Source: JAJFFW01 sp038534195
Lineage (GTDB): Bacteria; Pseudomonadota; Alphaproteobacteria; Caulobacterales; Parvularculaceae
Direction of reading: 5' to 3'
NCBI GenBank assembly: GCA_038534195.1
Contig: JBCAXE010000005.1
Location: 1-64,000, forward strand
Length of the DNA: 64,000 nt
The position numbers and the translations under genes are program-made. Shown piece by piece: positions 1-8,606 of this stretch (positions within the stretch are counted from its first letter, which is position 1; each line of letters opens with the position of its first letter). The notes beneath the pieces were generated by a model that ran no database searches, was not told where the DNA came from, and saw only the letters and a program-made list of their open reading frames with translations.

Positions 1-258
1 GCTGTTACGCGCCTTGGTGGTGAGGAGAATGAGGCGTCCGCGCTTGCGGGTCTCCGATTCTTGATACCCGCGCCAGCTGTCGTAAATTTGCGGCTTAGTC
101 AAAAGGCGGTAGTCCATGGCGACGCGATTGATTTCCCGGGCGCTGAGCGGAAACCCGCAAGGCCCGATAATATCGAGCCCGGCCCCGAAACACGCTGCCG
201 TGCGAATGGCGGCTCCCACATTTTGCGCAATATCCGGCTGAAAAAGAACAAGATGCAT
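1..258 (-). CDS. trmL: tRNA (cytidine(34)-2'-O)-methyltransferase, N-terminal part (partial)
   Basis: The 5' part of a minus-strand gene runs off the left edge of the window: 86 codons from an ATG at 256-258, with no stop. The N-terminus reads MHLVLFQPDIAQNVGAAIRT, the first motif of SPOUT-fold TrmL/TrmH enzymes, followed by a GLDIIGPCGFPLS stretch and an R-x-AMDY segment typical of TrmL. TrmL methylates the 2'-O of the wobble nucleotide in tRNA-Leu in the cytoplasm. It is divergent from petA, with about 190 bp between the starts. The C-terminal SAM-binding knot lies outside the window, so catalytic residues cannot be checked. Confidence 0.85.
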   Translation of the reverse strand, partial: MHLVLFQPDIAQNVGAAIRTAACFGAGLDIIGPCGFPLSAREINRVAMDYRLLTKPQIYDSWRGYQESETRKRGRLILLTTKARNS

Positions 259-444
259 GACTATTCCACCTTGAGGCAAGGTCGGCTAAGAGACGGGGCG
301 AGCGGGCCGGTTGGCGCGTTTCGCGACGCTGGGCCGCATGTTCTGTAAACCCAGAGTGAGTACATACCCGTATAGAAAAATAGCAAGGTCCATCGACTTT
401 CTGAATTGTGGTTAACACCAACTTGCCTGAAGGAAACCGGCACG

Positions 445-1020
445 ATGAGCGCGACGCAGGAAACAATTGAAGAAGAACCGACCCGCCGAGATTTTATCCA
501 TCTTCTAGCCGCCGGGACCGCCGGGATGGCGGGCGTCGGCGTTTTGGTCCCGTTGGTGTCCCAGATGAATCCCGACGCATCGGTGCTGGCGTTGTCGACA
601 AAAGAAGTGGACATTTCGTCCGTGGGCGTCGGCGAAGCCATCAAAGTCTTCTGGCAGGGCAAGCCGGTCTTCATTCGGCACCGCACGCCGGAAGAGATCG
701 CGGAAGCCGAAGCGACGCCTCTCGCGGCGCTTAAAGACGATGACGCCCGCAACGCCAATGTTTCCTCAGCGGACGCGGACGATCAAAACCGGACCGTCAA
801 TTCCGCATTCATGGTTGTGGTCGGCGTCTGCACGCACCTCGGATGCGTGCCGCTCGGAACTGAGCAGGGCGAAAACCGCGGCGACTATAATGGCTGGTTC
901 TGCCCATGCCACGGATCGCACTACGATACGGCCGGCCGGATTAGAAAAGGTCCGGCGCCGGAGAACCTTCCGGTTCCGCCATATCAATTCGTCACCGACA
1001 CCGTCATCAAGATCGGATAA
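445..1020 (+). CDS. petA: Cytochrome bc1 complex Rieske iron-sulfur subunit
   Basis: Encodes 191 aa. The Rieske protein passes electrons from ubiquinol to cytochrome c1 at the periplasmic face of the inner membrane. The [2Fe-2S] ligands are visible as CTHLGC and CPCHGS near residues 130-160. A twin-arginine motif (TRRDF) precedes the single N-terminal membrane anchor, so export is by Tat. An acidic/Asn-rich insertion lies between anchor and cluster domain, as in other alphaproteobacterial Rieske proteins. The ATG at 445 is preferred over an in-frame codon at 406 because AAGGA lies just upstream and the twin-arginine signal then sits near the N-terminus. First gene of petABC. Confidence 0.96.
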   Translation: MSATQETIEEEPTRRDFIHLLAAGTAGMAGVGVLVPLVSQMNPDASVLALSTKEVDISSVGVGEAIKVFWQGKPVFIRHRTPEEIAEAEATPLAALKDDDARNANVSSADADDQNRTVNSAFMVVVGVCTHLGCVPLGTEQGENRGDYNGWFCPCHGSHYDTAGRIRKGPAPENLPVPPYQFVTDTVIKIG

Positions 1021-1031
1021 GGAGCGCCCTT

Positions 1032-2336
1032 ATGTCTCATGAATCCACTTACGTTCCCGGCACCGATGTTGAGAAATGGCTCGACAAGCGATTGCCAATC
1101 GTTCGTCTCGCCTATGACAGTTTCGTCGATTTTCCGACGCCGAAGAACTTGAACTATTGGTACACGTTCGGCGGCATTCTCGCCGTCTGCCTCGTCGTGC
1201 AGATCGTCACCGGCGTCGTTCTGGCGATGCACTACACAGCACATGTCGATATGGCCTTCGAAAGCGTTGAGCACATCATGCGCGATGTGAATTACGGCTG
1301 GCTGATGCGCTACGTACATGCGAACGGCGCGTCCATGTTCTTCATCGCCGTTTACCTGCACATGTTCCGCGGTCTTTATTACGGTTCCTACAAGGAGCCG
1401 CGCGAAATGCTCTGGATCCTCGGCGTGATCATTTTCCTTCTGATGATGGCGACGGCATTCATGGGCTATGTGTTGCCTTGGGGGCAAATGTCGTTCTGGG
1501 GAGCGACCGTGATCACCAACCTGTTCAGCGCCATTCCGTTGATCGGCAACGATATCACCGTTTGGCTCTGGGGCGGGTTTTCCGTCGATAACCCGACGCT
1601 GAACCGCTTCTTCAGCCTTCACTATCTCCTGCCGTTCGCCATCGCTGGCGTCGTCGTCCTCCACGTTTGGGCGCTGCACATTCCCGGCAACAACAACCCG
1701 ACGGGCGTCGAAGTGAAGGACGTGACAAAAGATACGGTGCCGTTCCACCCATATTACACGGTTAAAGACGGGTTCGCGATCGCTGTGTTCTTCGTACTCT
1801 TCGCCGCCTTTGTGTTCTTTAATCCGAACGCGCTCGGCCACGCCGACAATTACATTCCAGCCGATCCGCTGGTGACGCCGGCGGCGATCGTGCCGGAATG
1901 GTACTTCCTACCGTTTTACGCGATCCTGCGCGCCATCACGTTCGACCTTGGGCCGATCTCATCAAAACTTGGCGGCGTGATCGCCATGTTCGGGTCGATC
2001 CTTGTCCTTTTTGTCTTGCCGTGGCTGGACACGTCGAAGGTGCGGTCCATGCGTTATCGACCGATTGCGAAGCTTTGGTTCATCCTTTTCGTCATCGTCT
2101 GCGTGATGCTCGGTTATCTCGGCGGTCAGCCGGCTGAAGGCGTTTATGTGGCGTTGGCGCAAATTTGTACGGCTTACTATTTCGGTTTCTTCCTGATTAT
2201 CCTGCCATTGCTTGGCGTCATGGAAACGCCGACGCAAATGCCGAAATCAATATCGGAGGCGGTGCTGCCGAAATCGAAACCCGTATCCTCAACCATAGGC
2301 GGGGCGTCGTCGCCAACGCCTGCGCCGGCGGAGTGA
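1032..2336 (+). CDS. petB: Cytochrome b, bc1 complex
   Basis: Encodes 434 aa, with eight membrane spans expected for full-length cytochrome b (N-terminal b6-like plus C-terminal subunit IV-like halves in one chain). This is the core of the bc1 complex and carries hemes bL and bH and the Qo/Qi sites. The Qo-site motif appears as PEWYFLPFYAILRAI; haem-ligand histidines lie in helices B and D (GASMFF..YLHMFRG and HYLLPFAIAGVVVLHVWALH). The C-terminus has a Ser/Pro/Lys-rich tail after the last helix. It starts 11 bp after petA and ends 8 bp before petC, so all three are co-transcribed. Confidence 0.97.
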   Translation: MSHESTYVPGTDVEKWLDKRLPIVRLAYDSFVDFPTPKNLNYWYTFGGILAVCLVVQIVTGVVLAMHYTAHVDMAFESVEHIMRDVNYGWLMRYVHANGASMFFIAVYLHMFRGLYYGSYKEPREMLWILGVIIFLLMMATAFMGYVLPWGQMSFWGATVITNLFSAIPLIGNDITVWLWGGFSVDNPTLNRFFSLHYLLPFAIAGVVVLHVWALHIPGNNNPTGVEVKDVTKDTVPFHPYYTVKDGFAIAVFFVLFAAFVFFNPNALGHADNYIPADPLVTPAAIVPEWYFLPFYAILRAITFDLGPISSKLGGVIAMFGSILVLFVLPWLDTSKVRSMRYRPIAKLWFILFVIVCVMLGYLGGQPAEGVYVALAQICTAYYFGFFLIILPLLGVMETPTQMPKSISEAVLPKSKPVSSTIGGASSPTPAPAE

Positions 2337-2344
2337 CCCGAGCG

Positions 2345-3271
2345 ATGATTAAGAAAAATACCTCTCTTCGCATTTTCGTTGCGGCGCTCGCTGCGGTAGC
2401 GGCCAGCGTCACTGGCGCACAGGCGGCCGGCGGAAAGGCGAAAAAAGTCGAGCATGTGCATTGGCACTTTAACGGCCCGTTCGGCTCATACGATCAGGAT
2501 GCGCTTCAGCGCGGCCTTCAGGTCTACCGCACCGTCTGCGCCAACTGTCACAGCCTTGAACTGGTCTCTTTCCGCAACTTTGGACAGCCGAGCGGACCTT
2601 TCTATCTCGACGCCTGTCCGGCGGGCGTTCCGGAAACGGTTGATTGTTCAAACCCGAACGATAACCCGATCGTAAAAGCGCTGGCGGCGGAATATCAGAT
2701 TACGGATGGTCCGGATGATTTTGGCGAGATGTTCCAACGCCCGGGTTTGCCGTCTGACCGCGTGCCGGGGCCATATCCGAATGACCAGATTGGACGCCTC
2801 GCCAATAACGGCGCCTTGCCGCCTGATCTCTCTTTGATCACGAAAGCACGTCACCATGGGCCAGATTATGTCTATAGTTTGCTGACAGGTTATGAGGAAA
2901 CGCCGGAAACTGTTTCGGTCGCGCCCGGTCAATATTACAATCCATACTATCCGGGTGACATGTCGCAAAACCTGAAGCCGGAATACAAAGACGACGAAGG
3001 GCACATCGTTGACGGTTATGAAGTTCCGATCGGCGGCGTTCTCGCCATGGCGGCGCCGCTCGCTGATGGTATCGTCGATTACGCCGATCCCGAGACACCG
3101 GAAACTGTTGAGCAATACGCTAAGGATGTCACCGAATTTCTGATGTGGGCGGCTGAGCCGAAGATGGAGGCGCGCAAGCGCCTTGGCGTCATCTCCATCG
3201 GCTACCTCCTGATCATGTGCGGGATTCTCTATTGGTCCTATCGCGAGATCTGGTCAAAGGTTAAACACTAG
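2345..3271 (+). CDS. petC: Cytochrome c1, bc1 complex
   Basis: Encodes 308 aa. Periplasmic c-type haem subunit that accepts electrons from the Rieske protein. A Sec signal peptide occupies the first ~25 residues (ending near TGAQAAGG). The haem site is VCANCHS, the Met axial ligand is in GGVLAMAAPLADG, and a C-terminal transmembrane anchor (GYLLIMCGILYWSY) is present. Two cysteines in DACPAGVPETVDC could form the extra disulfide seen in some bacterial c1 proteins (inference). Haem attachment needs the Ccm system encoded at 30.5-37.1 kb. The ATG at 2345 is chosen because the upstream extension overlaps petB and lacks a signal peptide. Confidence 0.96.
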   Translation: MIKKNTSLRIFVAALAAVAASVTGAQAAGGKAKKVEHVHWHFNGPFGSYDQDALQRGLQVYRTVCANCHSLELVSFRNFGQPSGPFYLDACPAGVPETVDCSNPNDNPIVKALAAEYQITDGPDDFGEMFQRPGLPSDRVPGPYPNDQIGRLANNGALPPDLSLITKARHHGPDYVYSLLTGYEETPETVSVAPGQYYNPYYPGDMSQNLKPEYKDDEGHIVDGYEVPIGGVLAMAAPLADGIVDYADPETPETVEQYAKDVTEFLMWAAEPKMEARKRLGVISIGYLLIMCGILYWSYREIWSKVKH

Positions 3272-3299
3272 ACGCGCTCTTACGAGACACGCTTAAATG

Positions 3300-3329
3300 G
3301 GCCGCAGCCGATAACGCTGCGGCCTTTTT
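3300..3329 (+). terminator. Rho-independent terminator after petABC
   Basis: An 8-bp perfect stem (GGCCGCAG / CTGCGGCC) with a 9-base loop is followed directly by five T residues. It closes the petABC transcript. Confidence 0.85.
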
Positions 3330-3346
3330 CATACGGGGTGACGATC

Positions 3347-3724
3347 ATGTCCGACGAAACGCGAGCGAGCGCTGTGTGCGGCGCCTTCATCATGGTGGCG
3401 TACGCCGACGCGAATTTTGACCATGTGGAGGAGGCGCGGTTTCTTTCAACCGTGCTCAACGATCCGGCCTTGTCTTTCCTCGATAGCGCAACGGCTGGCG
3501 CCTGTTACAATCGGTTGGCGGAAGACTTCAAAAGCGATTACGCATCCGCCGCGGGGCGTGTCCTCGCCGCCATCAGCGAGTGCCGCGACGACGCGGAGGC
3601 TGTCGCTGCGATTAAGCTCTCGGCGCGGCGCGCGATCGTCGCCGATCAGAGGCTGATGCCGCAGGAAGAAGCCTCGCTTGACCAGATCGCCAAAGCGCTT
3701 GGTCTTGAAGAGGGAGCGGTCTAG
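3347..3724 (+). CDS. TerB-like small acidic protein
   Basis: Encodes 125 aa. The sequence resembles the TerB/DUF533-like all-helical family: an N-terminal helix with AYADANFDHVEEARFL, an acidic Ca-binding-like loop, and a second repeat-like stretch VADQRLMPQEEASLDQIAKALG. Members are found near tellurite-resistance or membrane-associated genes, but this one has no ter neighbours and its role is unknown. The ATG at 3347 has GGGGTGA upstream; an in-frame GTG at 3338 is the alternative. The stop shares one base with the GTG start of mtnP, indicating translational coupling. Cytoplasmic, no signal peptide. Confidence 0.6.
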   Translation: MSDETRASAVCGAFIMVAYADANFDHVEEARFLSTVLNDPALSFLDSATAGACYNRLAEDFKSDYASAAGRVLAAISECRDDAEAVAAIKLSARRAIVADQRLMPQEEASLDQIAKALGLEEGAV

Positions 3725-4620
3725 TGGCGCAAACCCGTGTTCTTGGCGTGATCGGCGGCTCGGGCGTTTACGCCGCAGACGATCTGGAAAGCCCCGAACG
3801 GATCGACGTTGAAACGCCCTGGGGCGCACCGTCGGATGCGCTTGTTCGGGGGAAGCTAAACGGCGTCGGTATGATCTTTCTCGCGCGTCACGGCGCCGGT
3901 CACCGGCTGACGCCAAGCGCGGTGAATTACCGAGCGAACATTGACGCCATGAAACGCCTTGGCGCCACAGACATTCTCTCTATTTCCGCTTGCGGATCGT
4001 TTCGCGAGGCGCTGGCGCCGGGTGACTTTGTCATTGTGGACCAGTTTATCGATCGCACCACGCAACGGGAAAAGTCGTTCTTTGGCCCTGGCTTCGTCGC
4101 TCACGTCTCGATGGCGCACCCCGTCTGCGACGTTCTCGCGGGCGCATTGCACGAGGCCTGTAAGGCCGAAGAGATCGCGGCGCACAAGGGCGGCGCCTAT
4201 CTGTGTATTGATGGGCCGCAATTCTCATCTCTGGCGGAGTCAAATCTCTATCGCCAATGGGGCGCCGATGTGATCGGCATGACGAATATGCCGGAGGCCA
4301 AATTGGCGCGCGAAGCGGAGTTGCCATATGCAACGCTCGCCATGGTGACGGACTATGATTGCTGGCACGAGGAAGAAGGCGCCGTCGAGGTCGCCAATAT
4401 TCTGGAGATCATGGCGGGCAATACGCGCAAGGCGCGAAGGGCGCTAAACGCGGTCACCAAGATTCTCGGGCCAACCCGCGAAAATGGGCCGCAGGGCATT
4501 GAGACCTGTCTCGATTTCGGCGTGATCACAGCGCCCGCAGCGCGGGATCCGGCGTTTGTCGCAAAACTTGACGCCGTGGCCGGCCGATATCTGACGAAAG
4601 CGGTTGAGTCGGACGCCTAA
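3724..4620 (+). CDS. mtnP: S-methyl-5'-thioadenosine phosphorylase
   Basis: Encodes 298 aa and starts with GTG. It cleaves methylthioadenosine, a by-product of polyamine synthesis, to adenine and methylthioribose-1-phosphate. Phosphorylase-family motifs are all visible: IGGSGVY at the N-terminus (phosphate loop), ARHGAGH, NYRAN, SACGS, DQFIDRT, CIDGPQFSS and GMTNMPEAKLAREAELPYA, with the Asp of VTDYDCW as the base contact expected in nucleoside phosphorylases. MTA specificity over purine nucleosides is assigned from overall similarity. Overlaps the TerB-like gene by one base. Confidence 0.93.
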   Translation: MAQTRVLGVIGGSGVYAADDLESPERIDVETPWGAPSDALVRGKLNGVGMIFLARHGAGHRLTPSAVNYRANIDAMKRLGATDILSISACGSFREALAPGDFVIVDQFIDRTTQREKSFFGPGFVAHVSMAHPVCDVLAGALHEACKAEEIAAHKGGAYLCIDGPQFSSLAESNLYRQWGADVIGMTNMPEAKLAREAELPYATLAMVTDYDCWHEEEGAVEVANILEIMAGNTRKARRALNAVTKILGPTRENGPQGIETCLDFGVITAPAARDPAFVAKLDAVAGRYLTKAVESDA

Positions 4621-4692
4621 AATTTTATCTAATTTTCGCGCTGGGCTTTAAGGGATTCCCGGCAAGCATGACCACCAAAACCGGGGTCGTCA

Positions 4693-5271
4693 GTGCTCAG
4701 TCTGATTTTCATAACCTTAGGGTTCGCCGCGCAGGAACCTGAACGCCTGGTCGGCTCAAAGCTCATCGCGCCGCCGTCGCAATATGAAGCGTTGACAGCG
4801 GTGCACACAGAGGTGGCGGAACGCGCGGCGCGCAGCTATTACGGCGCGCTCGGGCGCGATTTCACCCAAAGCAGCAACTATCCGATCGACGTACATCTTG
4901 TTCGTTGCGATAAAACCCTGTCGCGTGCGCTTCTTGGTCCGTCCGGGGAGCGCATTGTCGAGAACGGGTTCGATTGCGTGATGGATATCTATCCCATCGC
5001 CGAGCCGCATTTCCGGACGTATGGCTTTTTCTACCATACGGGTCTTGAATGGCGCTATTACGGGGCGCTCGGCGCTGGGCTCCTGATCGATATTGATCGA
5101 TACGATACGAGCCCGATCGAAAGCCAACAGACAGCGCGCGACGGCTCGGTGCTCTATGACGGTCAGCCGTTCGGGAAAAAGAATCTGCAGAACCCTTACA
5201 AGTCGATCATCGACGGGTACAACGCCAGTTTCAATTTCTACACCGGCAGGGAAGAAGAGCCCGTTCGCTAG
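4693..5271 (+). CDS. Exported protein of unknown function
   Basis: Encodes 192 aa from a GTG start. The first ~13 residues are hydrophobic (MLSLIFITLGFAA) and look like a short signal peptide, so the product is probably periplasmic. Two cysteines (VRCDK and FDCVMD) could pair. Tyr/Phe-rich strands such as FRTYGFFYH and EWRYYGALGAG suggest a beta-rich fold. I recognise no family. It ends inside the 3' end of ychF on the opposite strand, with a 4-bp convergent overlap. No SD sequence stands out, so the start is uncertain. Confidence 0.6.
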   Translation: MLSLIFITLGFAAQEPERLVGSKLIAPPSQYEALTAVHTEVAERAARSYYGALGRDFTQSSNYPIDVHLVRCDKTLSRALLGPSGERIVENGFDCVMDIYPIAEPHFRTYGFFYHTGLEWRYYGALGAGLLIDIDRYDTSPIESQQTARDGSVLYDGQPFGKKNLQNPYKSIIDGYNASFNFYTGREEEPVR

Positions 5272-6365
5272 GCGTTAAAGCGGAACAGCATGACGTCGCC
5301 GTCCTGGACGATATAGTCTTTGCCTTCTAGCCGCATTTTGCCCGCTTCCTTCGCGCCTTGTTCGCCTTCGAGGGCGATATAATCATCATAGGTGATCGTT
5401 TCCGCCCTGATGAAACCGCGTTCAAAATCAGTGTGGATGACGCCCGCCGCCTGAGGCGCGGTGGCGCCGACGCGCACCGTCCAGGCGCGCGCCTCTTTCG
5501 GGCCGGCCGTGAAATAAGTCTGCAAGCCGAGGAGCGCATATCCCTCGCGGATGAGCCGGTTTAGGCCCGGCTCTTCAAGGCCGAGCGTTTCCAGATATTC
5601 GGTCTGTTCCGCATCGTCGAGTTGCGCCAGCTCAGCTTCGATCTTGGCGGAGATAACGACAGCTGCAGCTTTTTCCTCCGCTGCTTTTGCGGCCACTTTT
5701 TCGGAATAGGCGTTGCCGCTCGCCGCTGCGTCCTCATCAACGTTGGCGACAAAGAGAATAGGCTTAGACGTCAAAAGCTGCAGGCCATTCCAGACTTTTG
5801 CGTCGTCCGGATCAATGTCCGCCGTGCGCGCGGGGCGGCCTTCACGCAGAACCTCGAGCGCTATATCGACGAGGGCGAGTTCGGCTTTCGCCTCTTTGTC
5901 CTGGCCGCGCGCTTTCTTTTCAAGGTTCACCCGACGTTTTTCGAGGCTCTCAAGATCGGCGAGCATCAGTTCGGTCTCGACAACGTCGAAGTCCGCAATG
6001 GGATCGATCGCTCCGGCGACGTGCGTGATGTCGTCGTCGTCGAAACATCGCAGCACATAAACGACGGCGTCCACTTCGCGAATGTTGGCGAGGAATTGAT
6101 TGCCGAGCCCTTCGCCCTTGGACGCGCCTTTGACGAGCCCGGCGATATCCACAAACTGCATGCGGGCGGGAACGACGTTCGCCGACTTCGCGATCTTCGC
6201 CAGCGCGAACAGTCGCGGCTCCGGCACGGCCACATCGCCGACGTTTGGTTCGATGGTGCAAAACGGATAGTTCTCCGCCTGCGCAGCCGCCGTTTTGGTG
6301 AGCGCGTTAAAAAGCGTTGATTTGCCAACGTTCGGCAGGCCGACAATGCCGCACTTAAAGCCCAT
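5268..6365 (-). CDS. ychF: Redox-regulated ATPase/GTPase YchF (OLA1)
   Basis: Encodes 365 aa. YchF is an Obg-related P-loop NTPase that prefers ATP and associates with ribosomes. Visible: Walker A GLPNVGKSTLFNAL at residues 8-21, switch/DxxG region DIAGLVKGASKGEGLGNQFL, a non-canonical G4 site (FVANVDE) instead of NKxD, a central coiled-coil arm, and a C-terminal TGS domain (AWTVRVGATAPQAAG ... ALEGEQGAKEAGK). Length is normal. It lies 2 bp downstream of pth and is presumably co-transcribed with pth and rplY. Confidence 0.96.
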   Translation of the reverse strand: MGFKCGIVGLPNVGKSTLFNALTKTAAAQAENYPFCTIEPNVGDVAVPEPRLFALAKIAKSANVVPARMQFVDIAGLVKGASKGEGLGNQFLANIREVDAVVYVLRCFDDDDITHVAGAIDPIADFDVVETELMLADLESLEKRRVNLEKKARGQDKEAKAELALVDIALEVLREGRPARTADIDPDDAKVWNGLQLLTSKPILFVANVDEDAAASGNAYSEKVAAKAAEEKAAAVVISAKIEAELAQLDDAEQTEYLETLGLEEPGLNRLIREGYALLGLQTYFTAGPKEARAWTVRVGATAPQAAGVIHTDFERGFIRAETITYDDYIALEGEQGAKEAGKMRLEGKDYIVQDGDVMLFRFNA

Positions 6366-6367
6366 GG

Positions 6368-7084
6368 TCAGTCGTCTTTCTGTTTCAGGAGTTTTTGAAG
6401 CGCCTCAGCGAGCGGGCCGCGCTTCTCTTTTCTTTGCAGCGGGGGTTCCACTTCTTGTTCCTTCGCCTGACGAGGAGAGCTAGGCTTTTCTGCGTCGCCT
6501 TTGCGCTGCGGCGCGAGTTGCAGAGCCACGTCTGTCAAAAATCTTGGGCCGCCGTCGGTGAGCTTCGGCGCCGACGCAGCGATTGCGTCGAGGAGGGCGG
6601 TGAGCCATTCCTGATCGGCTTTTGCAAAATTGCCGAGCACATGGCCGGTGACTTTTGACTTGTCGCCGGGGTGGCCGATGCCGATCCGCACACGGTGAAA
6701 ATTATTGCCGAGATGGGCGTCAATGGAGCGGATGCCGTTATGGCCCGCGTGACCGCCGCCGGTCTTTATTTTCAGCTTTCCGGGCGCGAGATCGAGTTCG
6801 TCGTAGAAAACAAAAAAGTCTTCCGGGGCGAGTTTATAAAATTGCGCAAGCTCCTGAACCGCGCGGCCGGACTCGTTCATGTAGGTGGTGGGTTTGAACA
6901 CCAGGGCCTTGGTGCGCCCGCCGGCGGCTTCCAGATAGCCTTCGCGCACCTCGCCCTGGAATTTGGCGCGCGCCGGACCGAAGCCGTGACGATCGCCGAT
7001 CGCGTCCACGGCCATGAAGCCGATATTGTGTCGATGCTTGGCGTATTTCTCGCCTGGATTGCCGAGGCCGACAAATACCAACAT
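6368..7084 (-). CDS. pth: Peptidyl-tRNA hydrolase with charged C-terminal tail
   Basis: Encodes 238 aa. Recycles peptidyl-tRNA dropped from ribosomes. Family signature GLGNPGEKYAKHRHNIGF (residues 6-23) includes the catalytic His; Asn and Asp active-site partners are in TYMNESG and FYDELDL. The family is usually about 190 aa; here roughly 45 extra residues form a Lys/Glu/Pro-rich tail (SSPRQAKEQEVEPPLQRKEK), probably disordered and unique in detail. Sits between rplY (48 bp upstream) and ychF (2 bp downstream), a common bacterial arrangement. Confidence 0.95.
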   Translation of the reverse strand: MLVFVGLGNPGEKYAKHRHNIGFMAVDAIGDRHGFGPARAKFQGEVREGYLEAAGGRTKALVFKPTTYMNESGRAVQELAQFYKLAPEDFFVFYDELDLAPGKLKIKTGGGHAGHNGIRSIDAHLGNNFHRVRIGIGHPGDKSKVTGHVLGNFAKADQEWLTALLDAIAASAPKLTDGGPRFLTDVALQLAPQRKGDAEKPSSPRQAKEQEVEPPLQRKEKRGPLAEALQKLLKQKDD

Positions 7085-7132
7085 AGGGCGCCGCCTTTAC
7101 GGTCAAAAACGGTGCGGCGAGCGGCGAGGGGA

Positions 7133-7807
7133 CTAGCTGTCGCCGCCTTCTTCCTGTTCGCCTTCCGCCGCCGCTTCTTCTGACGCTTCGGCGGCTTCTT
7201 CGGCTGCTTCGTCGTCTTCCTGCGACGCCGATTTAACCGCTGACGGAGCGGCGATGGTCGCGATCGTGAAGTCGCGGTCCGTAATGGTCGGCTCAACGCC
7301 GTTCGGCAACGTCACCAGCGAAATGTTGGCGCTGTCGCCGATATCGAGGCCGGCGACGTCCACTTCGAAGAATTCCGGGATCGCAGTCGCCGGGGCATAA
7401 ACCTCGACAGCGTGACGCACGACATTAAGAACGCCGCCGCGTTTCAGGCCAGGCGATTCTTCTTCGTTAACGAAGCGCACGGGCACCTCGACGTCGATGC
7501 GGGTTTTCTCGTCCACCCGCAGCATGTCCACATGCATCGGGAAGCCCTTCACCGGGTGGATTTGAACCTCACGCGCGATGACCGGCTGCAGCCCGTCTTC
7601 GCCGACCACATCGATATTGGCGAGGCGTCCGCCCATGCGGCCCGCCCGGTAGGCGTTATTCACCTGGTTAAATTTCAGCTTGATGGCGACCGGATCACCG
7701 CCGCCGTAAAGGACGCCCGGCACCCAGCCGTCGCGGCGAACGGCGCGCGCGCCGCCTGTGCCTGTTCTCGCCCGCACTTCGCAATCAAAAACGTCCATTT
7801 CCGCCAT
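7133..7807 (-). CDS. rplY: 50S ribosomal protein bL25 (CTC/general stress form)
   Basis: Encodes 224 aa. The N-terminal ~90 residues form the 5S-rRNA-binding L25 domain (FDCEVRARTGTGGARAVRR ... VPGVLYGGG). The C-terminal ~100 residues are the TL5/CTC beta domain ending in a long acidic Glu/Ala-rich tail (EDDEAAEEAAEASEEAAAEG). Binds 5S rRNA in the large subunit. Head of the minus-strand rplY-pth-ychF operon; the promoter should lie in 7808-7955, shared with the divergent membrane-protein gene. Confidence 0.94.
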   Translation of the reverse strand: MAEMDVFDCEVRARTGTGGARAVRRDGWVPGVLYGGGDPVAIKLKFNQVNNAYRAGRMGGRLANIDVVGEDGLQPVIAREVQIHPVKGFPMHVDMLRVDEKTRIDVEVPVRFVNEEESPGLKRGGVLNVVRHAVEVYAPATAIPEFFEVDVAGLDIGDSANISLVTLPNGVEPTITDRDFTIATIAAPSAVKSASQEDDEAAEEAAEASEEAAAEGEQEEGGDS

Positions 7808-7955
7808 GACACTAAGCCTTCATGCATAAAGGCCGCGGTCTCGAAAAACCGAGCGTCGCAGCCGAATAATTCCGTTTGAGCGCGGTTCTTTAGAGGATAG
7901 GCTGGCCCAGAGCAAGCGCAAAATGACTGCTCAATCCAATGGGAGGGGCGAGCAT

Positions 7956-8603
7956 ATGTTTGTCGGTCACTATGGTCCCGCGGGGGCGCTGGCCGGCGCG
8001 CGCGTCAAGCTCTGGCATGCGGTTATCGCCGTTCAATTTCTCGATATTCTCTGGGCCCCGTTCGTGCTGACGGGTGTTGAAGGCGTGCGGATCGTCCCGA
8101 ATTTTACCGAAGCGAACCATCTCGATCTCTATCACATGCCCTGGACCCACAGTCTGCCCATGGCGGCGTTCTGGAGCGCGGCGGCGGGCCTCGCCTATGG
8201 CGTGGTGCGAAAAGGCGCTGGCGCGGCCGGAGGCCTGATCATCGCCGCCCTCGTATTCTCTCACTGGTTGACGGATTTCATCATGCATAAGCCCGATCTG
8301 CTTTTGTGGTTCGGCGGCGAAAAAGTGGGCTTGGGGCTGTGGGACAATCGACCGTTGAGCTTTGGTCTTGAAGTTGCGCTTTTCCTTGGCGGCATGGCGT
8401 TCTTTCTCGTTCGCTGTCCGGGACGCGGCCGGCAGAGCGGATTGGCGGCGGGCGCATTCCTTATTGTCGGGGTGGCGTTGCAAGTGTTCGGCAATTTCGG
8501 ACCGCCGCCGCCAAGCGTTAACGCGGTCGCAAGCTCGGCGCTAATCGCATACGGATTATTCGCGCTGTTGGCGGCGGGCGTTGACGCAACGCGCCGGCGT
8601 TGA
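7956..8603 (+). CDS. Polytopic membrane protein, unknown function
   Basis: Encodes 215 aa with about five to six hydrophobic segments. The N-terminus FVGHYGPAGALAGARVK and conserved-looking HLDLYHMPWTHSLPM and HWLTDFIMHKPDL segments place His/Asp residues at membrane borders, reminiscent of membrane-bound metal-dependent hydrolases of the YdjM/DUF457 type. That resemblance is inference, and no reaction can be assigned. ATG at 7956 is chosen over 7923 because GGGAGGGG lies 8-15 bp upstream. Transcribed divergently from rplY; its stop is 3 bp from the end of the convergent DUF2520 gene. Confidence 0.7.
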   Translation: MFVGHYGPAGALAGARVKLWHAVIAVQFLDILWAPFVLTGVEGVRIVPNFTEANHLDLYHMPWTHSLPMAAFWSAAAGLAYGVVRKGAGAAGGLIIAALVFSHWLTDFIMHKPDLLLWFGGEKVGLGLWDNRPLSFGLEVALFLGGMAFFLVRCPGRGRQSGLAAGAFLIVGVALQVFGNFGPPPPSVNAVASSALIAYGLFALLAAGVDATRRR

Positions 8604-8606
8604 TCG

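Noticed and set aside
984..1841. 285-codon minus-strand frame opposite petB
   Set aside because: Shadow of petB; composition is His/Glu/Arg-rich nonsense typical of antisense frames.
5622..6320. 232-codon plus-strand frame opposite ychF
   Set aside because: Antisense shadow of a highly conserved gene.
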